A stretch of DNA of 64,000 nt, taken from the NCBI RefSeq assembly GCF_916700565.1, contig NZ_CAKAKO010000001.1:744001-808000 (forward strand), in the 5' to 3' direction. Within the stretch, counting starts at the first letter, position 1; each line of letters begins with the position of its first letter. The position numbers and the translations under genes were made by a program. The notes beneath the pieces were generated by a model that saw nothing but the letters and a program-made list of their open reading frames with translations, was not told where the DNA came from and searched no databases. This stretch comes from Xenophilus sp. Marseille-Q4582. GTDB taxonomy: Bacteria > Pseudomonadota > Gammaproteobacteria > Burkholderiales > Burkholderiaceae_C. Shown here piece by piece: positions 20,440 through 29,780 of the stretch.

Positions 20440-20460
20440 GCGGCGGAGGCGCCGCTTTTT
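20440..20460 (+). terminator. Rho-independent terminator of serS
   Basis: GCGGCG (20440-20445) and CGCCGC (20450-20455) form a 6-bp GC stem with a GAGG loop followed by TTTTT. It lies 43 bases after the serS stop. Confidence 0.75.
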
Positions 20461-20493
20461 GCGCATGGCGCGAGAAAACCCGCCGAAGTCCGC

Positions 20494-20499
20494 TATACT
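20494..20499 (+). promoter_or_regulatory. Probable -10 box of the tRNA-Ser promoter
   Basis: TATACT lies 34 bases before the tRNA 5' end, and the downstream CTAGGGCTTCG stretch is GC-rich as in stringent discriminators. No good -35 hexamer is seen at the right spacing, so the call rests on the -10 alone. Confidence 0.45.
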
Positions 20500-20527
20500 C
20501 TAGGGCTTCGACAAATTTGCGTCTTGT

Positions 20528-20619
<92 letters not shown>

Positions 20620-20649
20620 CATTTCAACCTAACGTGTTGATTTCAATGA

Positions 20650-20677
20650 AAAAAGCCACCCATGAGGTGGCTTTTTC
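20650..20677 (+). terminator. Rho-independent terminator after tRNA-Ser
   Basis: AAAAAGCCACC (20650-20660) pairs with GGTGGCTTTTT (20666-20676) around a CATGA loop. It is an 11-bp perfect stem with T-run, 31 bases after the tRNA. Confidence 0.92.
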
Positions 20678-20954
20678 TCGTCTATTCATGATCTGGCCCA
20701 GACTCGCGCTTGCGCTGTGGCGAGTACGGTTACGACCAGTTGAGACTATATGTTGATCGCAGGCTCTTCCGGTCAGCGGCGTCGGTGGAGCTATCTCGCC
20801 TTGGGTCGTGCCTTGCGACAGCGGTGCACCCCGATCGAGGTGATGAAGCACGACGGCACTTCAAGACCGTTGACGTGAGATAGCCCCCTGATTCTCCGGC
20901 CCCGTCCTCTCGCCTATCGGGTGGCAGCGGGCGCTCGCGGGCAGATCGTGGCTG
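20678..20954. other. Non-coding stretch, lower GC, no gene recognised
   Basis: About 280 bases between the tRNA terminator and the end of the Bug gene. The sequence is less GC-rich than its surroundings. No protein-like frame is seen; an 8-bp inverted pair GCTATCTC (20790-20797) and GAGATAGC (20877-20884) is the only structure noticed and is weak. It may be the remains of inserted DNA next to the tRNA. Confidence 0.5.
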
Positions 20955-21929
20955 TCATTCGGCCACGATCTTCAGCTCCTGCGCCAGCTTGCCCAGGCGC
21001 CGGTTCTCGTCGTCGATGAAGCGCGTGAAGGCGGCGCGGTCGCCCAGCATCGGCTCGCTGTTGCGCTGCGCGATGAACTGCCGCTGCGCGGGCGTGGAGA
21101 TGAACTTCTGCACCGCGGCGTTGATGCGGTCCAGCACCGCCGGCGGCGTGCCCTTGGGGGCCATCAGGCCGAGCCAGTGCGTCATGCGGATGGTGGGAAA
21201 GCCCGCCTCCACCGTCGTCGGCACCTCGGGCAGGGCGGCCAGGCGGTGGTCCGACGCCACAGCCAGCGCGCGCATCTTGCCGGCCTTGACCAGCGCGATG
21301 AGCGAGGCCGAGGGCACTTCCGACAGCATCTGCACCTGGCCAGAATGCAGCGCGGCGCTGCTCTCGCCCCCGCTTTTGTACTGCACGAAGGTCAAGGGAA
21401 CGCCGAGCGCCGCCTTGATCAGCTCGCCCGAGAAATGGCTGGTGCTGCCGATGCCGGTGGTCGCGAAGAAGATGCCACGCGGCTCGGCGCGTGCCAGGGC
21501 CTGCAGGCCCGCGAGGTCCCTGGGCGGCAGGGCTGGATCGACCACCAGCAGCGAGGGCGACGCCGACACGCCGGTCACGGGCACCAGGTCGCCGGCGGCG
21601 TACGGCATCTTGCTGCGGATCAGGCTGTTGATCAGCGTGCCGTTGGCGGCCGCCAGCAAGGTGTAGCCGTCGGCCGGCGCCTTGGCCACCAGGTCGGCAC
21701 CGATGATGCCGCCCGCGCCGGGCTTGTTGTCCACGATGACCGGCTGGCCCAGCGCCTTGGCCAGGCCATCGGCCACCATGCGGGCCGTGTCGTCGCCCGG
21801 GCCGCCGGCGGCGTAGGGCGTGACGATGCGGATCGGCTTGGTGGGCCAGGCGGGCGATTGGGCCCGGGCGGTGCCGGCGCCCAGCGCCACGGCGAGTGCG
21901 AGCAGTGCCGTGCGTACAAGCGGCTTCAT
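20955..21929 (-). CDS. Bug/TctC-family periplasmic receptor 1
   Basis: This 324-residue solute receptor is of the Bug (TctC) family, which binds carboxylates and related small molecules in the periplasm. A signal peptide MKPLVRTALLALAVALGAGTARA is followed by the mature start WPTKPIRIVTPYAAGGPGDDTARM. DNKPGAGGIIGADLVAKAPADGYTL and TVEAGFPTIRMTHWLGLMAPKGTP are family hallmarks. It is the last gene of the minus-strand operon from 34372. No TctA/TctB membrane partner is present, as is usual for Bug receptors, which may also act as sensors. The ligand is unknown but probably the substrate of the operon. Confidence 0.92.
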   Translation of the reverse strand: MKPLVRTALLALAVALGAGTARAQSPAWPTKPIRIVTPYAAGGPGDDTARMVADGLAKALGQPVIVDNKPGAGGIIGADLVAKAPADGYTLLAAANGTLINSLIRSKMPYAAGDLVPVTGVSASPSLLVVDPALPPRDLAGLQALARAEPRGIFFATTGIGSTSHFSGELIKAALGVPLTFVQYKSGGESSAALHSGQVQMLSEVPSASLIALVKAGKMRALAVASDHRLAALPEVPTTVEAGFPTIRMTHWLGLMAPKGTPPAVLDRINAAVQKFISTPAQRQFIAQRNSEPMLGDRAAFTRFIDDENRRLGKLAQELKIVAE

Positions 21930-22005
21930 GGGGATCTCCTTGCGGTTCAATGCAGCTGCGCGCGCCGTGTGGGGGTGCTGCAGCCCGGTCTGGCTCGGCG
22001 CGATC

Positions 22006-23451
22006 TCAGTCGAAGGCGGCGCGTGCGGGCGGCGCCAGCAACGTGAGCAGCGCGCGCATGTCCTGCACCGCGTCCAGCCCGCGCACCAGGCGCTCGATCG
22101 CCTGCTGGCGCGGCGCGTCGATCAGCGCGTCGGTCAGGGTGCGGTACTTGGCGGCGATCTCCTCGCTCGTCTGCGGCGATTCGATGGCGCGCGAGGCGTT
22201 GCGCTCCACCACCAGCCGCTGCCCGTCGGTGAAGCGCACGGCCACGCGCGTGCGGCCGCGGCGCGCCATGCCGCCGGCGTCGAAATCCGGGTCGTGCCGC
22301 ACGGCGATGCGCGGCAGCAGCGCCCACACGTCGTCGGCATCGATGCGCGCGGGCGCGAACTGCGCCACCATCGCCGCGCCGTCGAGCACCGCCACCGCCA
22401 GCGCGTAGCCGATGTGCATCTGCGCGCCAATCGGCGTCAGCGGCCGCTCGAGTGTCCACCAGCCGTGGTGGTAGACCGCGTGCGACACGTCGCATTCGAT
22501 GCGCGCGATCTCGGCGGCGCGCAGCGGGCGCTGGCGGCCGATGTCGAACAGCGCGTCCAGCGGCGAATGGATGCCGCCCATCGCCGCGTAGGGCTTGATG
22601 ACGATGCGCTCCACCTCCCAGCGCGTGCCCAGGCCGTCGGTGATCTGCGAGGCGTCGGGGTCGTGGCCTTCGCCGAAGGTGGACAGGAAGCCACCGTACT
22701 CGCGCTCGAACACGCGCTTGATGCCGGTGTAGCCGCCCTCGGCCAGCACGGCGGCGTACAGGCCGTTGCGTGCCGAAAAACCGTGGTGCATGCGCTTGCA
22801 CATGGCCTCGTACTGCGCTGCCATGAGTCCGGCGGACTGCGTGCCGGCCAGGCCCAGCGCGTCCTCGAAGCGCCCGGCATCCAGGCCCAGCAGCTTGCCC
22901 ACGGCGGCCGCGGCCGCATGCGTGCCGAAGACCGAGCCCGAATGCCAACCGCGCGAGAGCATTTGCGCGCCGTGCAGCGCCATGCCCACACGCGGGCCGA
23001 CCTCGTAGCCCACCAGCGCCGCCTCGAGGAAGCGGCGCCCCGAGACCGGGGCCGGCGCACGCTCCACGGCCGCCCACAGCGCGGGCAGCACGATGGAGGC
23101 GCTGTGCAGCGGTCCGAGCGGGTGGTAGTCGTCCAGCTCGAAACCCTGGATGAAGCTGCCATTGAGCAGCGCCGCCCCCGGCGCACTGGTCGCCGCGCCC
23201 CAGCCGACGATGGTGTGCGCGCCGGCGCCTTCGAGGCGCCGCACGATGTCCACCGCCGTGCGCGACCACGGCAGTTGCGCGCCCACGATCGCGCAGGCGA
23301 TGCCATCGAGCGTGAGCATGCGGGCGCGCTCGCGGGCCGCTTCGGGTGCATCGTCGAGCGAGAAGCCGGCGAGCCAGTCGCACAGCAGGCCCGTGGGTGC
23401 GGCCGGGTCGGTGGGGCGTGCCGGGTCGGCAGCGGGTCGTGAACCGGTCAT
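22006..23451 (-). CDS. MmgE/PrpD-family protein 1
   Basis: A 481-residue member of the MmgE/PrpD family, which includes 2-methylcitrate dehydratase, cis-aconitate decarboxylase and other hydro-lyases acting on di- and tricarboxylates. The helical domain contains LTLDGIACAIVGAQLPWSRT, then GWGAATSAPGAALLNGSFIQGFELDDYHPLGP (split), with the family's conserved DD pair (ELDDYH). HGFSARNGLYAAVLAEGG and IVIKPYAAMGGIHSPLDA follow. ATG 23451 overlaps by 4 bases the stop of the acyl-CoA ligase gene, indicating translational coupling. A second, diverged PrpD protein lies in the same operon at 26174. The substrate is not known. Confidence 0.9.
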   Translation of the reverse strand: MTGSRPAADPARPTDPAAPTGLLCDWLAGFSLDDAPEAARERARMLTLDGIACAIVGAQLPWSRTAVDIVRRLEGAGAHTIVGWGAATSAPGAALLNGSFIQGFELDDYHPLGPLHSASIVLPALWAAVERAPAPVSGRRFLEAALVGYEVGPRVGMALHGAQMLSRGWHSGSVFGTHAAAAAVGKLLGLDAGRFEDALGLAGTQSAGLMAAQYEAMCKRMHHGFSARNGLYAAVLAEGGYTGIKRVFEREYGGFLSTFGEGHDPDASQITDGLGTRWEVERIVIKPYAAMGGIHSPLDALFDIGRQRPLRAAEIARIECDVSHAVYHHGWWTLERPLTPIGAQMHIGYALAVAVLDGAAMVAQFAPARIDADDVWALLPRIAVRHDPDFDAGGMARRGRTRVAVRFTDGQRLVVERNASRAIESPQTSEEIAAKYRTLTDALIDAPRQQAIERLVRGLDAVQDMRALLTLLAPPARAAFD

Positions 23452-25112
23452 GCGTTGTCTCCTCGGGCCCGCGCCGTCTCGGGCAATTGGTGGCCACGCA
23501 GGTCCTCCCGCAGACGGGTCTTGAGGATCTTGCCGGTGGCGCCGAGCGGAATGCTGTCCACGAAGACGACGTCGTCGGGCACCTGCCACCGCGCCGTCTT
23601 GCCTTCGTAGAAGGCCAGCAGCTCCTCGCGTTCGAGCCGGGCGCCGGGCTTGCGCGCGACGACGACGATCGGCCGCTCGTCCCATTTCGGATGCGGGACG
23701 CCGATGCAGGCCGCCATCGCCACCGCGGGATGCGACATGGCGATGTTCTCGATGTCGATCGAGCTGATCCATTCGCCGCCGGACTTGATGACGTCCTTGC
23801 TGCGGTCGGTGATCTGCAGGTAGCCCTCGGTGTCGATGGTGGCCACGTCGCCGGTGGGGAACCAGCCGTCCACCAGCGGGTCGCCGCCATCGCCCTTGAA
23901 GTAGGCCCGCACGATCCACGGGCCACGCACCAGCAGGTCGCCGGCGGCGCGGCCATCCCAGGGCAGGGCCTGGCCATTCGCGTCGACGATCTTCATGTCG
24001 ACGCCGTAGACCGCGCGGCCCTGCTTCTCGAGCACGCGAAGCTGCGCCTCGCGCGGCAGCGCGTCGTGCACCTTCTTGAGCGAGCACACGGTGCCCAGCG
24101 GGCTCATCTCGGTCATGCCCCAGCCGTGCAGCACGCGCACGTCGTGCCGCTCTTCGAATTCGCGCAGCATCGCCGGCGGGCAGGCGGCGCCGCCGATCAC
24201 CGTCCGTCGCAGCGTGGAGAACGTCAGGTCGCCGGCCTGCATGTGGCCCAGCAGCATCTGCCACACGGTGGGCACGCCGGCCGCGAAGCTCACCTTCTCG
24301 GCTTCGATGAGTTCGTAGACCGACTTGCCGTCCAGCGCCGGGCCGGGAAAGACCAGCTTGCAGCCCACCAGCGCCGCCGAGTACGGAATGCCCCAGGCGT
24401 TGACGTGGAACATCGGCACCACCGGCAGCACCGAATCGCGCGCCGACAGGGCCATCATGTCCGGCAGCACCGAGCCGTAGGCATGCAGCACCGTGGAGCG
24501 GTGGCTGTACAGCGCGCCCTTGGGGTTGCCGGTGGTGCCGCTCGTGTAGCACAGGCTCGAGGCCGCGTTCTCGTCGAACACCGGCCAGTCGTAGCTGTCG
24601 GACTGATCGCCGATCCACGCTTCGTAGCTCACCAGGTCGGGAATGCCGCTGTCGACCGGCAGCCGGTCGCTGTCGCACAGGGCGATCCATTTCTTGACGG
24701 TGGTGCACCGGGCGTGCACGGCCTGCACCAGCGGCAGGAAGCTCAGGTCGAAGCACAGCACCTGGTCTTCGGCATGGTTGGCGATCCAGGCGATCTGGTC
24801 CGGGTGCAGGCGCGGGTTGATGGTGTGCAGCACGCGGCCCGAGCCGCTCACGCCGTAGTACAGCTCGAGGTGGCGGTAGCCGTTCCAGGCCAGGGTGGCG
24901 ACGCGGTCGGAAAAGAGGAGCTTCTCGCCGTCCAGCGCGTTGGCCACCTGGCGCGCGCGTGCGGCGCAGTCGCGCCAGGTGTAGCGGTGGATGTCGCCCT
25001 CCACGCGACGAGAGACGATCTCGGCATCGCCGTTGTGGCGCTCGACGAACTCGATCAGGTGGGAGATCAGCAGGGGGCGGTCCTGCATCAGGCCGGTCAT
25101 GGGCGCAGTCAT
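23448..25112 (-). CDS. Acyl-CoA ligase (AMP-forming)
   Basis: A 554-residue ANL-superfamily acyl-CoA synthetase that activates a carboxylate via an acyl-AMP. The AMP-binding P-loop is [21 protein letters not shown] (split as [11 protein letters not shown]), the adenine-binding segment is [13 protein letters not shown], and the hinge and catalytic region ends with [18 protein letters not shown], containing the acetylatable/catalytic Lys. Overall resemblance is to medium- or long-chain and methylmercaptopropionate CoA ligases. ATG 25112 gives [19 protein letters not shown]. Coupled to the PrpD gene downstream, it likely acts on an intermediate of the operon's pathway; the actual acid is unknown. 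Confidence 0.92.
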   Translation of the reverse strand: MTAPMTGLMQDRPLLISHLIEFVERHNGDAEIVSRRVEGDIHRYTWRDCAARARQVANALDGEKLLFSDRVATLAWNGYRHLELYYGVSGSGRVLHTINPRLHPDQIAWIANHAEDQVLCFDLSFLPLVQAVHARCTTVKKWIALCDSDRLPVDSGIPDLVSYEAWIGDQSDSYDWPVFDENAASSLCYTSGTTGNPKGALYSHRSTVLHAYGSVLPDMMALSARDSVLPVVPMFHVNAWGIPYSAALVGCKLVFPGPALDGKSVYELIEAEKVSFAAGVPTVWQMLLGHMQAGDLTFSTLRRTVIGGAACPPAMLREFEERHDVRVLHGWGMTEMSPLGTVCSLKKVHDALPREAQLRVLEKQGRAVYGVDMKIVDANGQALPWDGRAAGDLLVRGPWIVRAYFKGDGGDPLVDGWFPTGDVATIDTEGYLQITDRSKDVIKSGGEWISSIDIENIAMSHPAVAMAACIGVPHPKWDERPIVVVARKPGARLEREELLAFYEGKTARWQVPDDVVFVDSIPLGATGKILKTRLREDLRGHQLPETARARGDNA

Positions 25113-25140
25113 CGTGGTCGTACGAAGAAATGGAAGGAGA

Positions 25141-26133
25141 TCAGTCGAGACGGATGTCGGCCGCCCTGACCAGCGCTTCCCATTTGACGCGGTCGTTGCG
25201 AATCTGGAGGGCCATGTCACCGACCTTTTCTGGTGGCACGAGCGCGCTGTTGCGCTTGAGCATGTCGGCGCGGAAGGCGGGTTCGGCGATCAGGTCGCGC
25301 ATCGCCGCGCGCAAGGTGGCGACGGTCTCGGGCGGCGTGCCGGCCGGCGCCAGCAGCCCGGTCCAGCCGACCACGTCGAAATCTTTGAGCGCCGCGACGC
25401 CTTGCTGCGCGATCGGCATGAACTGCGGTGCAACGGCGTCAGCCTGCGCCGAACTGATGCCGAAGGCCTTCAAGCGGCCAGCCTTGACCATCTCGGCGCC
25501 GGTCGTTACCGAGTCGAACATCAGCGTCACTTGGCCTCCGATGACGTCCGTCTCGGCCTGCGCCGGGCCCTTGTAGGCGATGTGCACCAGGTCCACACCT
25601 GCCATCTGCTTGAACAGTTCCATGGCCATGTGCGAATAGCTCCCGTTGCCGTTGGACGCGAAGCTGTACTTGCCCGGGTTTTTCCTGAGCAGCGCCACGA
25701 GCTCGGGCAGCGTGTTGGCCGGCAGGTTTGGATGCGCCACCAGCAACAGGCCGCCGCTGGCGATCATCGCGACGGGCGTGAGGTCTTTCTCGACCTGGTA
25801 GTTCACTGTGCGGTCAATCAGCGGATTGATGACCAGCGGCGATGACGTGGTCAGTACCAGCGTGTAGCCGTCGGCCGGCGCATGAGCAACGGCCGAGACC
25901 CCCAACGTGCCGCCCGCACCCGCCTTGTTGTCGATCACGAAGGGTTGCTTGAAGCGCTGGCCCAGCCGGTCGGTGAAGCTGCGCGCCACGTTGTCCGCCG
26001 TGCTGGCGGCACTGAAGGGCACCACGATCTTCACGCTGCGGTTCGGATAGGCGTTGCCTTGCGCGAAGGCGCCGCCTGTGGCGAGAGAGAAGGCGAGCAG
26101 GACGCCCGCATGGCGTCGGGTCAGAAGGGTCAC
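25141..26133 (-). CDS. Bug/TctC-family periplasmic receptor 2
   Basis: A 330-residue Bug receptor. GTG 26133 is chosen as start because a GGAG lies about 10 bases upstream and it gives the signal peptide VTLLTRRHAGVLLAFSLATGGAFA; the upstream ATG 26181 would overlap the preceding PrpD gene. The mature part begins YPNRSVKIVVPFSAASTADNVAR. DNKAGAGGTLGVSAVAHAPADGYTL and VVGWTGLLAPAGTPPETVATL are typical. It is distinct from the three other Bug proteins of the operon, so probably not a recent duplicate. Confidence 0.92.
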   Translation of the reverse strand: MTLLTRRHAGVLLAFSLATGGAFAQGNAYPNRSVKIVVPFSAASTADNVARSFTDRLGQRFKQPFVIDNKAGAGGTLGVSAVAHAPADGYTLVLTTSSPLVINPLIDRTVNYQVEKDLTPVAMIASGGLLLVAHPNLPANTLPELVALLRKNPGKYSFASNGNGSYSHMAMELFKQMAGVDLVHIAYKGPAQAETDVIGGQVTLMFDSVTTGAEMVKAGRLKAFGISSAQADAVAPQFMPIAQQGVAALKDFDVVGWTGLLAPAGTPPETVATLRAAMRDLIAEPAFRADMLKRNSALVPPEKVGDMALQIRNDRVKWEALVRAADIRLD

Positions 26134-26173
26134 GGGATGTCTCCGGGTTTGTTGTGGAAGAAGGGGAAGGAGC

Positions 26174-27535
26174 TCAGGCATCGGTGCGCAGGCTGCGCAC
26201 GAGTGCGGCGGCCGACGGCGCGTCGCGCAGGCTGAGCAGGCGCTCGGCCAGGCCATGCGCGCGCGCTTCGCCATAGACGGGTGTGGCCAGCGACAGGTAC
26301 TTCTGCGTAAGCCGTGCGCGGCCCAGCGGCGTCGAAGGCTCGCCCGCAGGCACTGGCACGTCGACCTGGACGCCGGGCAGGCCGACTACGCGCAGGCGCG
26401 CCGCCGGGCCCTTGAGCTGCGCATCGGCATCGACCCGGATGCGGCGTGCCAGAGCCTCCACGGCGGGGTCGCCCAGGCGCTCGTAGCTCTGCCAGTCGGC
26501 CCGACCATCGAGCCACGCACACGCCACCTGGAAATACACGCTGAACTGGCCGTCGACGATGTTGCGTGGCGCGATCTTGGCGGCCAGCGGTTCGCCCACG
26601 ATGTCGAAGCCCTTGGGGCTGAGCGTGACCGCGAGCGATACCGCCGCGCGCTCGGCATCGGGTACCTGGGCGCGCAGCGCCAGCGCGGCGTCCACCGCGC
26701 CGTGCGTGAGCCGGCACGAGGGGTAGGGCTTGATGCCGGTCTGGCGCGCCACCCAGTCGCGGCCCAGGCCGTCAGTCAGGCGTTCGGGCCGGGGCTGGTT
26801 CGAATGGCCAGCGAGCAGCCCGAAGCGGCCCGCGACTGCATCGCGCGCGCCGGCCACCCCGGCCTGCGCGAAGCCGAGCGCCATGAGCGCCGCCTGCGCC
26901 GCGAAGCCGGGGTGCAGGCGCTTGTTCCAGGCACCGTTCTCCAGGTACTGCATCGAACCGCCGGCGAGGCTGCCTGCCAAGCCGAAGGCGGCGTCGAGCC
27001 GGGTACCATCCAGTCCACGCAGTCGTCCGGCCGCCGCCACGGCGCCGAAGATGCCGGCCACGCCGGTAACGTGGAAACCGCGGTCGTAGGCACTCTCGCC
27101 GAGCGCCGCGCCGATGCGGCTCGCCACCTCGTAGCCCACCGCCACGGCCTCCAGCAGTGCGCGGCCGCGCGTGTCTACGGCTTCGGCCGCAGCGAGCGCC
27201 GCGGCGATCACCGGTGCGCCGGGATGAAGCACGCCGTAGACGTTGGTGTCGTCGAAATCCATCGTGTGCGCGAAGGCGCCGTTGAGCAGCGCGGCTTGGC
27301 CCTGCGCGTAGCTGCCGGCCTCGCCGATCACGGTGAAGCCACCGCCGGTCGGGTCGATGGCGCGCACGCCATCGCGAAAGGCCGGGCTGCTTTCGGCGAA
27401 GCGCGCGGCGAAGGCGCTGTGGCCCGCGAGGTCGAGCACGCATTCCTCGATGAGGCCGATCAGGTCGTCGGGCATCGTCAGCGGCCCGGCGGCGAAGTCC
27501 GCGAGTGCGCGGGTCGGGTCGGTGGTGTTGGTCAT
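26174..27535 (-). CDS. MmgE/PrpD-family protein 2
   Basis: A 453-residue MmgE/PrpD family protein. The family core is visible as ALLNGAFAHTMDFDDTNVYGVLHPGAPVIAAALAAAE (split around MDFDDTN), followed by LEAVAVGYEVASRIG, KRLHPGFAAQAALMALGFAQAG and GIKPYPSCRLTHGAVDAA. It shares only limited sequence with the PrpD protein at 22006, so the two probably act on different compounds or form unlike subunits. It lies 40 bases before one Bug gene and 11 bases after another, within the operon. The reaction is likely dehydration, hydration or decarboxylation of a polycarboxylate, by family membership only. Confidence 0.9.
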   Translation of the reverse strand: MTNTTDPTRALADFAAGPLTMPDDLIGLIEECVLDLAGHSAFAARFAESSPAFRDGVRAIDPTGGGFTVIGEAGSYAQGQAALLNGAFAHTMDFDDTNVYGVLHPGAPVIAAALAAAEAVDTRGRALLEAVAVGYEVASRIGAALGESAYDRGFHVTGVAGIFGAVAAAGRLRGLDGTRLDAAFGLAGSLAGGSMQYLENGAWNKRLHPGFAAQAALMALGFAQAGVAGARDAVAGRFGLLAGHSNQPRPERLTDGLGRDWVARQTGIKPYPSCRLTHGAVDAALALRAQVPDAERAAVSLAVTLSPKGFDIVGEPLAAKIAPRNIVDGQFSVYFQVACAWLDGRADWQSYERLGDPAVEALARRIRVDADAQLKGPAARLRVVGLPGVQVDVPVPAGEPSTPLGRARLTQKYLSLATPVYGEARAHGLAERLLSLRDAPSAAALVRSLRTDA

Positions 27536-27546
27536 CGCCTGCGCCT

Positions 27547-28542
27547 TCAGTCGACCTGCACGCCGGCATCGTTCACCGCTTGGCCCCACTTGCGGATCTC
27601 GCTCGCCAGGAAGCGGCTGAATTCGGCCGGCGGGGTGACGGCCAGTTCGCTGCCCGTGGCGCGGATGGATTCCTGGATCTCGGGGCTGACCGACGCACGC
27701 TGGATGGCCGCATGCAGCGCGTTCACCGTCGCGGGCGGCGTGCCGGCCGGCGCCAGGAAGCCCACCCAGGAGCTGATGTCGAAGCCCTTGAGCCCCTGCT
27801 CGTCGGCGGTGGGCACCTCGGGCAGCTGCGGGTTGCGCTTGGGGCTGGAGATGGCGAGCGCCTTCAGCTTGCCGGCCTTGACCTGCGGCAGGGTGGAGGC
27901 GAGCGCGTCGAACATGATCGGCACCTGCCCGGCCATCACGTCGTTGATGGCGGCCGGCGAGCCCTTGTAGGGGATGTGGTTGAGCTGCAGGCCGGCCTGG
28001 CGCTCGAGCACCACCATCGCGAGGTGGGCCGTGATGCCGTTGCCGCCGGAGGCGAAGTCCACCTTGCCCGGCCGCTGCTTCGCATAGGCGATCAGTTCCC
28101 TGAGGTTGTTGGGCCCGAAGGAGGGCGTCGCCACCAGCAGCAGCGCGCCGGTGCTGACCTGCGCAATCGGCGCGAAGTCCTTGAGCGTGTCGTAGGGCAG
28201 CTTCTTGTACAGCGTCGGGTTGATGGTCATCTGCCCCAGCGTGCCGAGCAGGATCGTGGTGCCGTCGGGCGCGCTCTTCTTCACCTCCTGCGCGCCCAGG
28301 CTGCCGTTGGCGCCGGGGCGGTTGTCGACGATCACCGGCTGGCCGATCTCCTTGGTGAGCGCAGCGGCGAAGTTGCGCGCGACGATGTCCACCGTCTGGC
28401 CGGCCGGGTAGCCGACGACGATGCGCAGCGGCTTGGCAGGCAGGCCTTGCGCGGGTGCGGTGCCGGCGAGCGCCTGGCCGGCCAAGCCGGCCAGGCCGGC
28501 CAGGGCGGCCAGCGCGTGTCGGCGCGAAAGGGGAATCGGCAT
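27547..28542 (-). CDS. Bug/TctC-family periplasmic receptor 3
   Basis: A 331-residue Bug receptor. The leader MPIPLSRRHALAALAGLAGLAGQALAG contains an S-R-R-x-A-L motif, so export by Tat is possible, unlike the other three Bug proteins. The mature segment starts LPAKPLRIVVGYPAGQTVDIVARNFAA. DNRPGANGSLGAQEVKKSAPDGTTI and KGFDISSWVGFLAPAGTP are family features. The PrpD gene begins 11 bases after its stop. Confidence 0.92.
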   Translation of the reverse strand: MPIPLSRRHALAALAGLAGLAGQALAGTAPAQGLPAKPLRIVVGYPAGQTVDIVARNFAAALTKEIGQPVIVDNRPGANGSLGAQEVKKSAPDGTTILLGTLGQMTINPTLYKKLPYDTLKDFAPIAQVSTGALLLVATPSFGPNNLRELIAYAKQRPGKVDFASGGNGITAHLAMVVLERQAGLQLNHIPYKGSPAAINDVMAGQVPIMFDALASTLPQVKAGKLKALAISSPKRNPQLPEVPTADEQGLKGFDISSWVGFLAPAGTPPATVNALHAAIQRASVSPEIQESIRATGSELAVTPPAEFSRFLASEIRKWGQAVNDAGVQVD

Positions 28543-28585
28543 GTCTGTCTCCGTGGTTCTGAATACGGGAAAGTCGAAGCGCGCC

Positions 28586-29752
28586 TCAGAGCGCGTCGCG
28601 CGGCACGTACACCGTGCCGGCCATGAGGCGGCGCGCCGTGCGCTGCAGGCCCAGCGCAGCGAAGCGCGTGTCGGCCGGTGTGGCACCCGGGCGGGCGATG
28701 ACCTTCAGGGTCATCACGCCCAGCGGGTGGCCGATGCGCAGGGTGTCGGTACCGGCGCGCTCACCCACCGCCGCGTTCACCAGCGAACCCTGCACGCGCG
28801 AGGCGGCGGCCGTGCACACCGAGCCGGTGCCCGCCATGCTGTCGTGGCATTTGCCCAGGAACACCAGGCGCGCGCGCAGGTCGCAGTCGGCCGCTTGCAC
28901 CGTGGCATGGTTGGTGTCGATGTAGTCGGCCGGCGGCGCCACCAGCACGGCCAGCGGCAGGCCGGGCAGATGCACGTCCTTCCAGTCCTTGTAGAGCCCG
29001 ATGCGTTCGCCGGCCTTGGACTGCAGTTCGCCGATGGCCTCGATCAGCGCGCGGTCGGCGCTGATGCCGGGCGGTAGTTCGCTGCCCGTGAGGCCCAGCG
29101 AACTGGCGGCGATGAACACGCAGGGTGTGGCTGCGTCCACGATCGAGACCTCGATGCGTCGGCCGTCCTCCAGCGCGATGGTGTCCACCGCTTGGCCCGT
29201 GGGCAGCAGCCGGCCGGTCTTGGCGCCCAGCGTGTCGGTGTAGTCCATCAGGATCTCGGCGCCCGTGCCGGGCACGCCGGCGATCGCGCAGTCGCCTTGT
29301 ACGCGCGCCTTGCCGTTCCTCACCTGCACCTTCGACACGAACACCGTGCCGGTGTTGGTGTTGTGGATGCGCACGGTGGTGACGGGCTCCACGGCCTCGA
29401 CCAGGCCCTCGTCGATCGCGAAGGGCGCCACGGCCGAGGAGATGTTGCCGCAGTTGGCGTCATAGCCGATCAGGTCGCGCTCGACGTCGGCCTGCGCGAA
29501 GGTGTAGTCCACGTCGGCGTCGAGCCGCTCGGACTTCTTGATGATCGCGATCTTGGACGTGACCAGGCGCGAGCCGCCCAGGCCATCGATCTGCAGCACG
29601 TCGGGTGTGCCCATGGCGCGCTTGAGCAGCCGGTCGCGCGCCGGGCCGGGCGGCGGCACATCGGCTTCGTGGAAGAACAACGCCTTGCTGGTGCCGCCGC
29701 GCATCAGCACGCAGCGGACTTCGACCTGTTCGTCGTCGGTGGTGGGGTTCAT
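28586..29752 (-). CDS. PrpF-family isomerase
   Basis: A 388-residue PrpF family protein with the diaminopimelate-epimerase-like fold. Known members isomerise the double bond of 2-methylaconitate or tautomerise 4-oxalomesaconate (GalD). Diagnostic segments are VLMRGGTSKALFFHEADVP, GTPDVLQIDGLGGSRLVTSK, IGYDANCGNISSAVAPFAIDEG and MDYTDTLGAKTGRLLPTG. The Cys of DANCGNISS is the usual catalytic-region cysteine. With PrpD and aconitase-type subunits in the same operon, isomerisation of an aconitate-like or methylaconitate-like intermediate is the natural inference. A classical methylcitrate cycle is not complete here (no prpC is seen). Confidence 0.93.
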   Translation of the reverse strand: MNPTTDDEQVEVRCVLMRGGTSKALFFHEADVPPPGPARDRLLKRAMGTPDVLQIDGLGGSRLVTSKIAIIKKSERLDADVDYTFAQADVERDLIGYDANCGNISSAVAPFAIDEGLVEAVEPVTTVRIHNTNTGTVFVSKVQVRNGKARVQGDCAIAGVPGTGAEILMDYTDTLGAKTGRLLPTGQAVDTIALEDGRRIEVSIVDAATPCVFIAASSLGLTGSELPPGISADRALIEAIGELQSKAGERIGLYKDWKDVHLPGLPLAVLVAPPADYIDTNHATVQAADCDLRARLVFLGKCHDSMAGTGSVCTAAASRVQGSLVNAAVGERAGTDTLRIGHPLGVMTLKVIARPGATPADTRFAALGLQRTARRLMAGTVYVPRDAL

Positions 29753-29780
29753 GCGAATCTCCGGGGTGTTCGTCGCGCCG

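Noticed and set aside
20790-20884. 8-bp inverted repeat after the tRNA as possible IS or attachment-site remnant
   Set aside because: Too short and too far apart to be convincing; no duplicate of the tRNA 3' end was noticed to support an integration site.
22006-24756. Very long minus-strand open frame suggesting a PrpD fusion with an extra N-terminal domain
   Set aside because: The part upstream of 23451 is in the shadow of the acyl-CoA ligase frame; the true PrpD start ATG 23451 overlaps the ligase stop by 4 bases.
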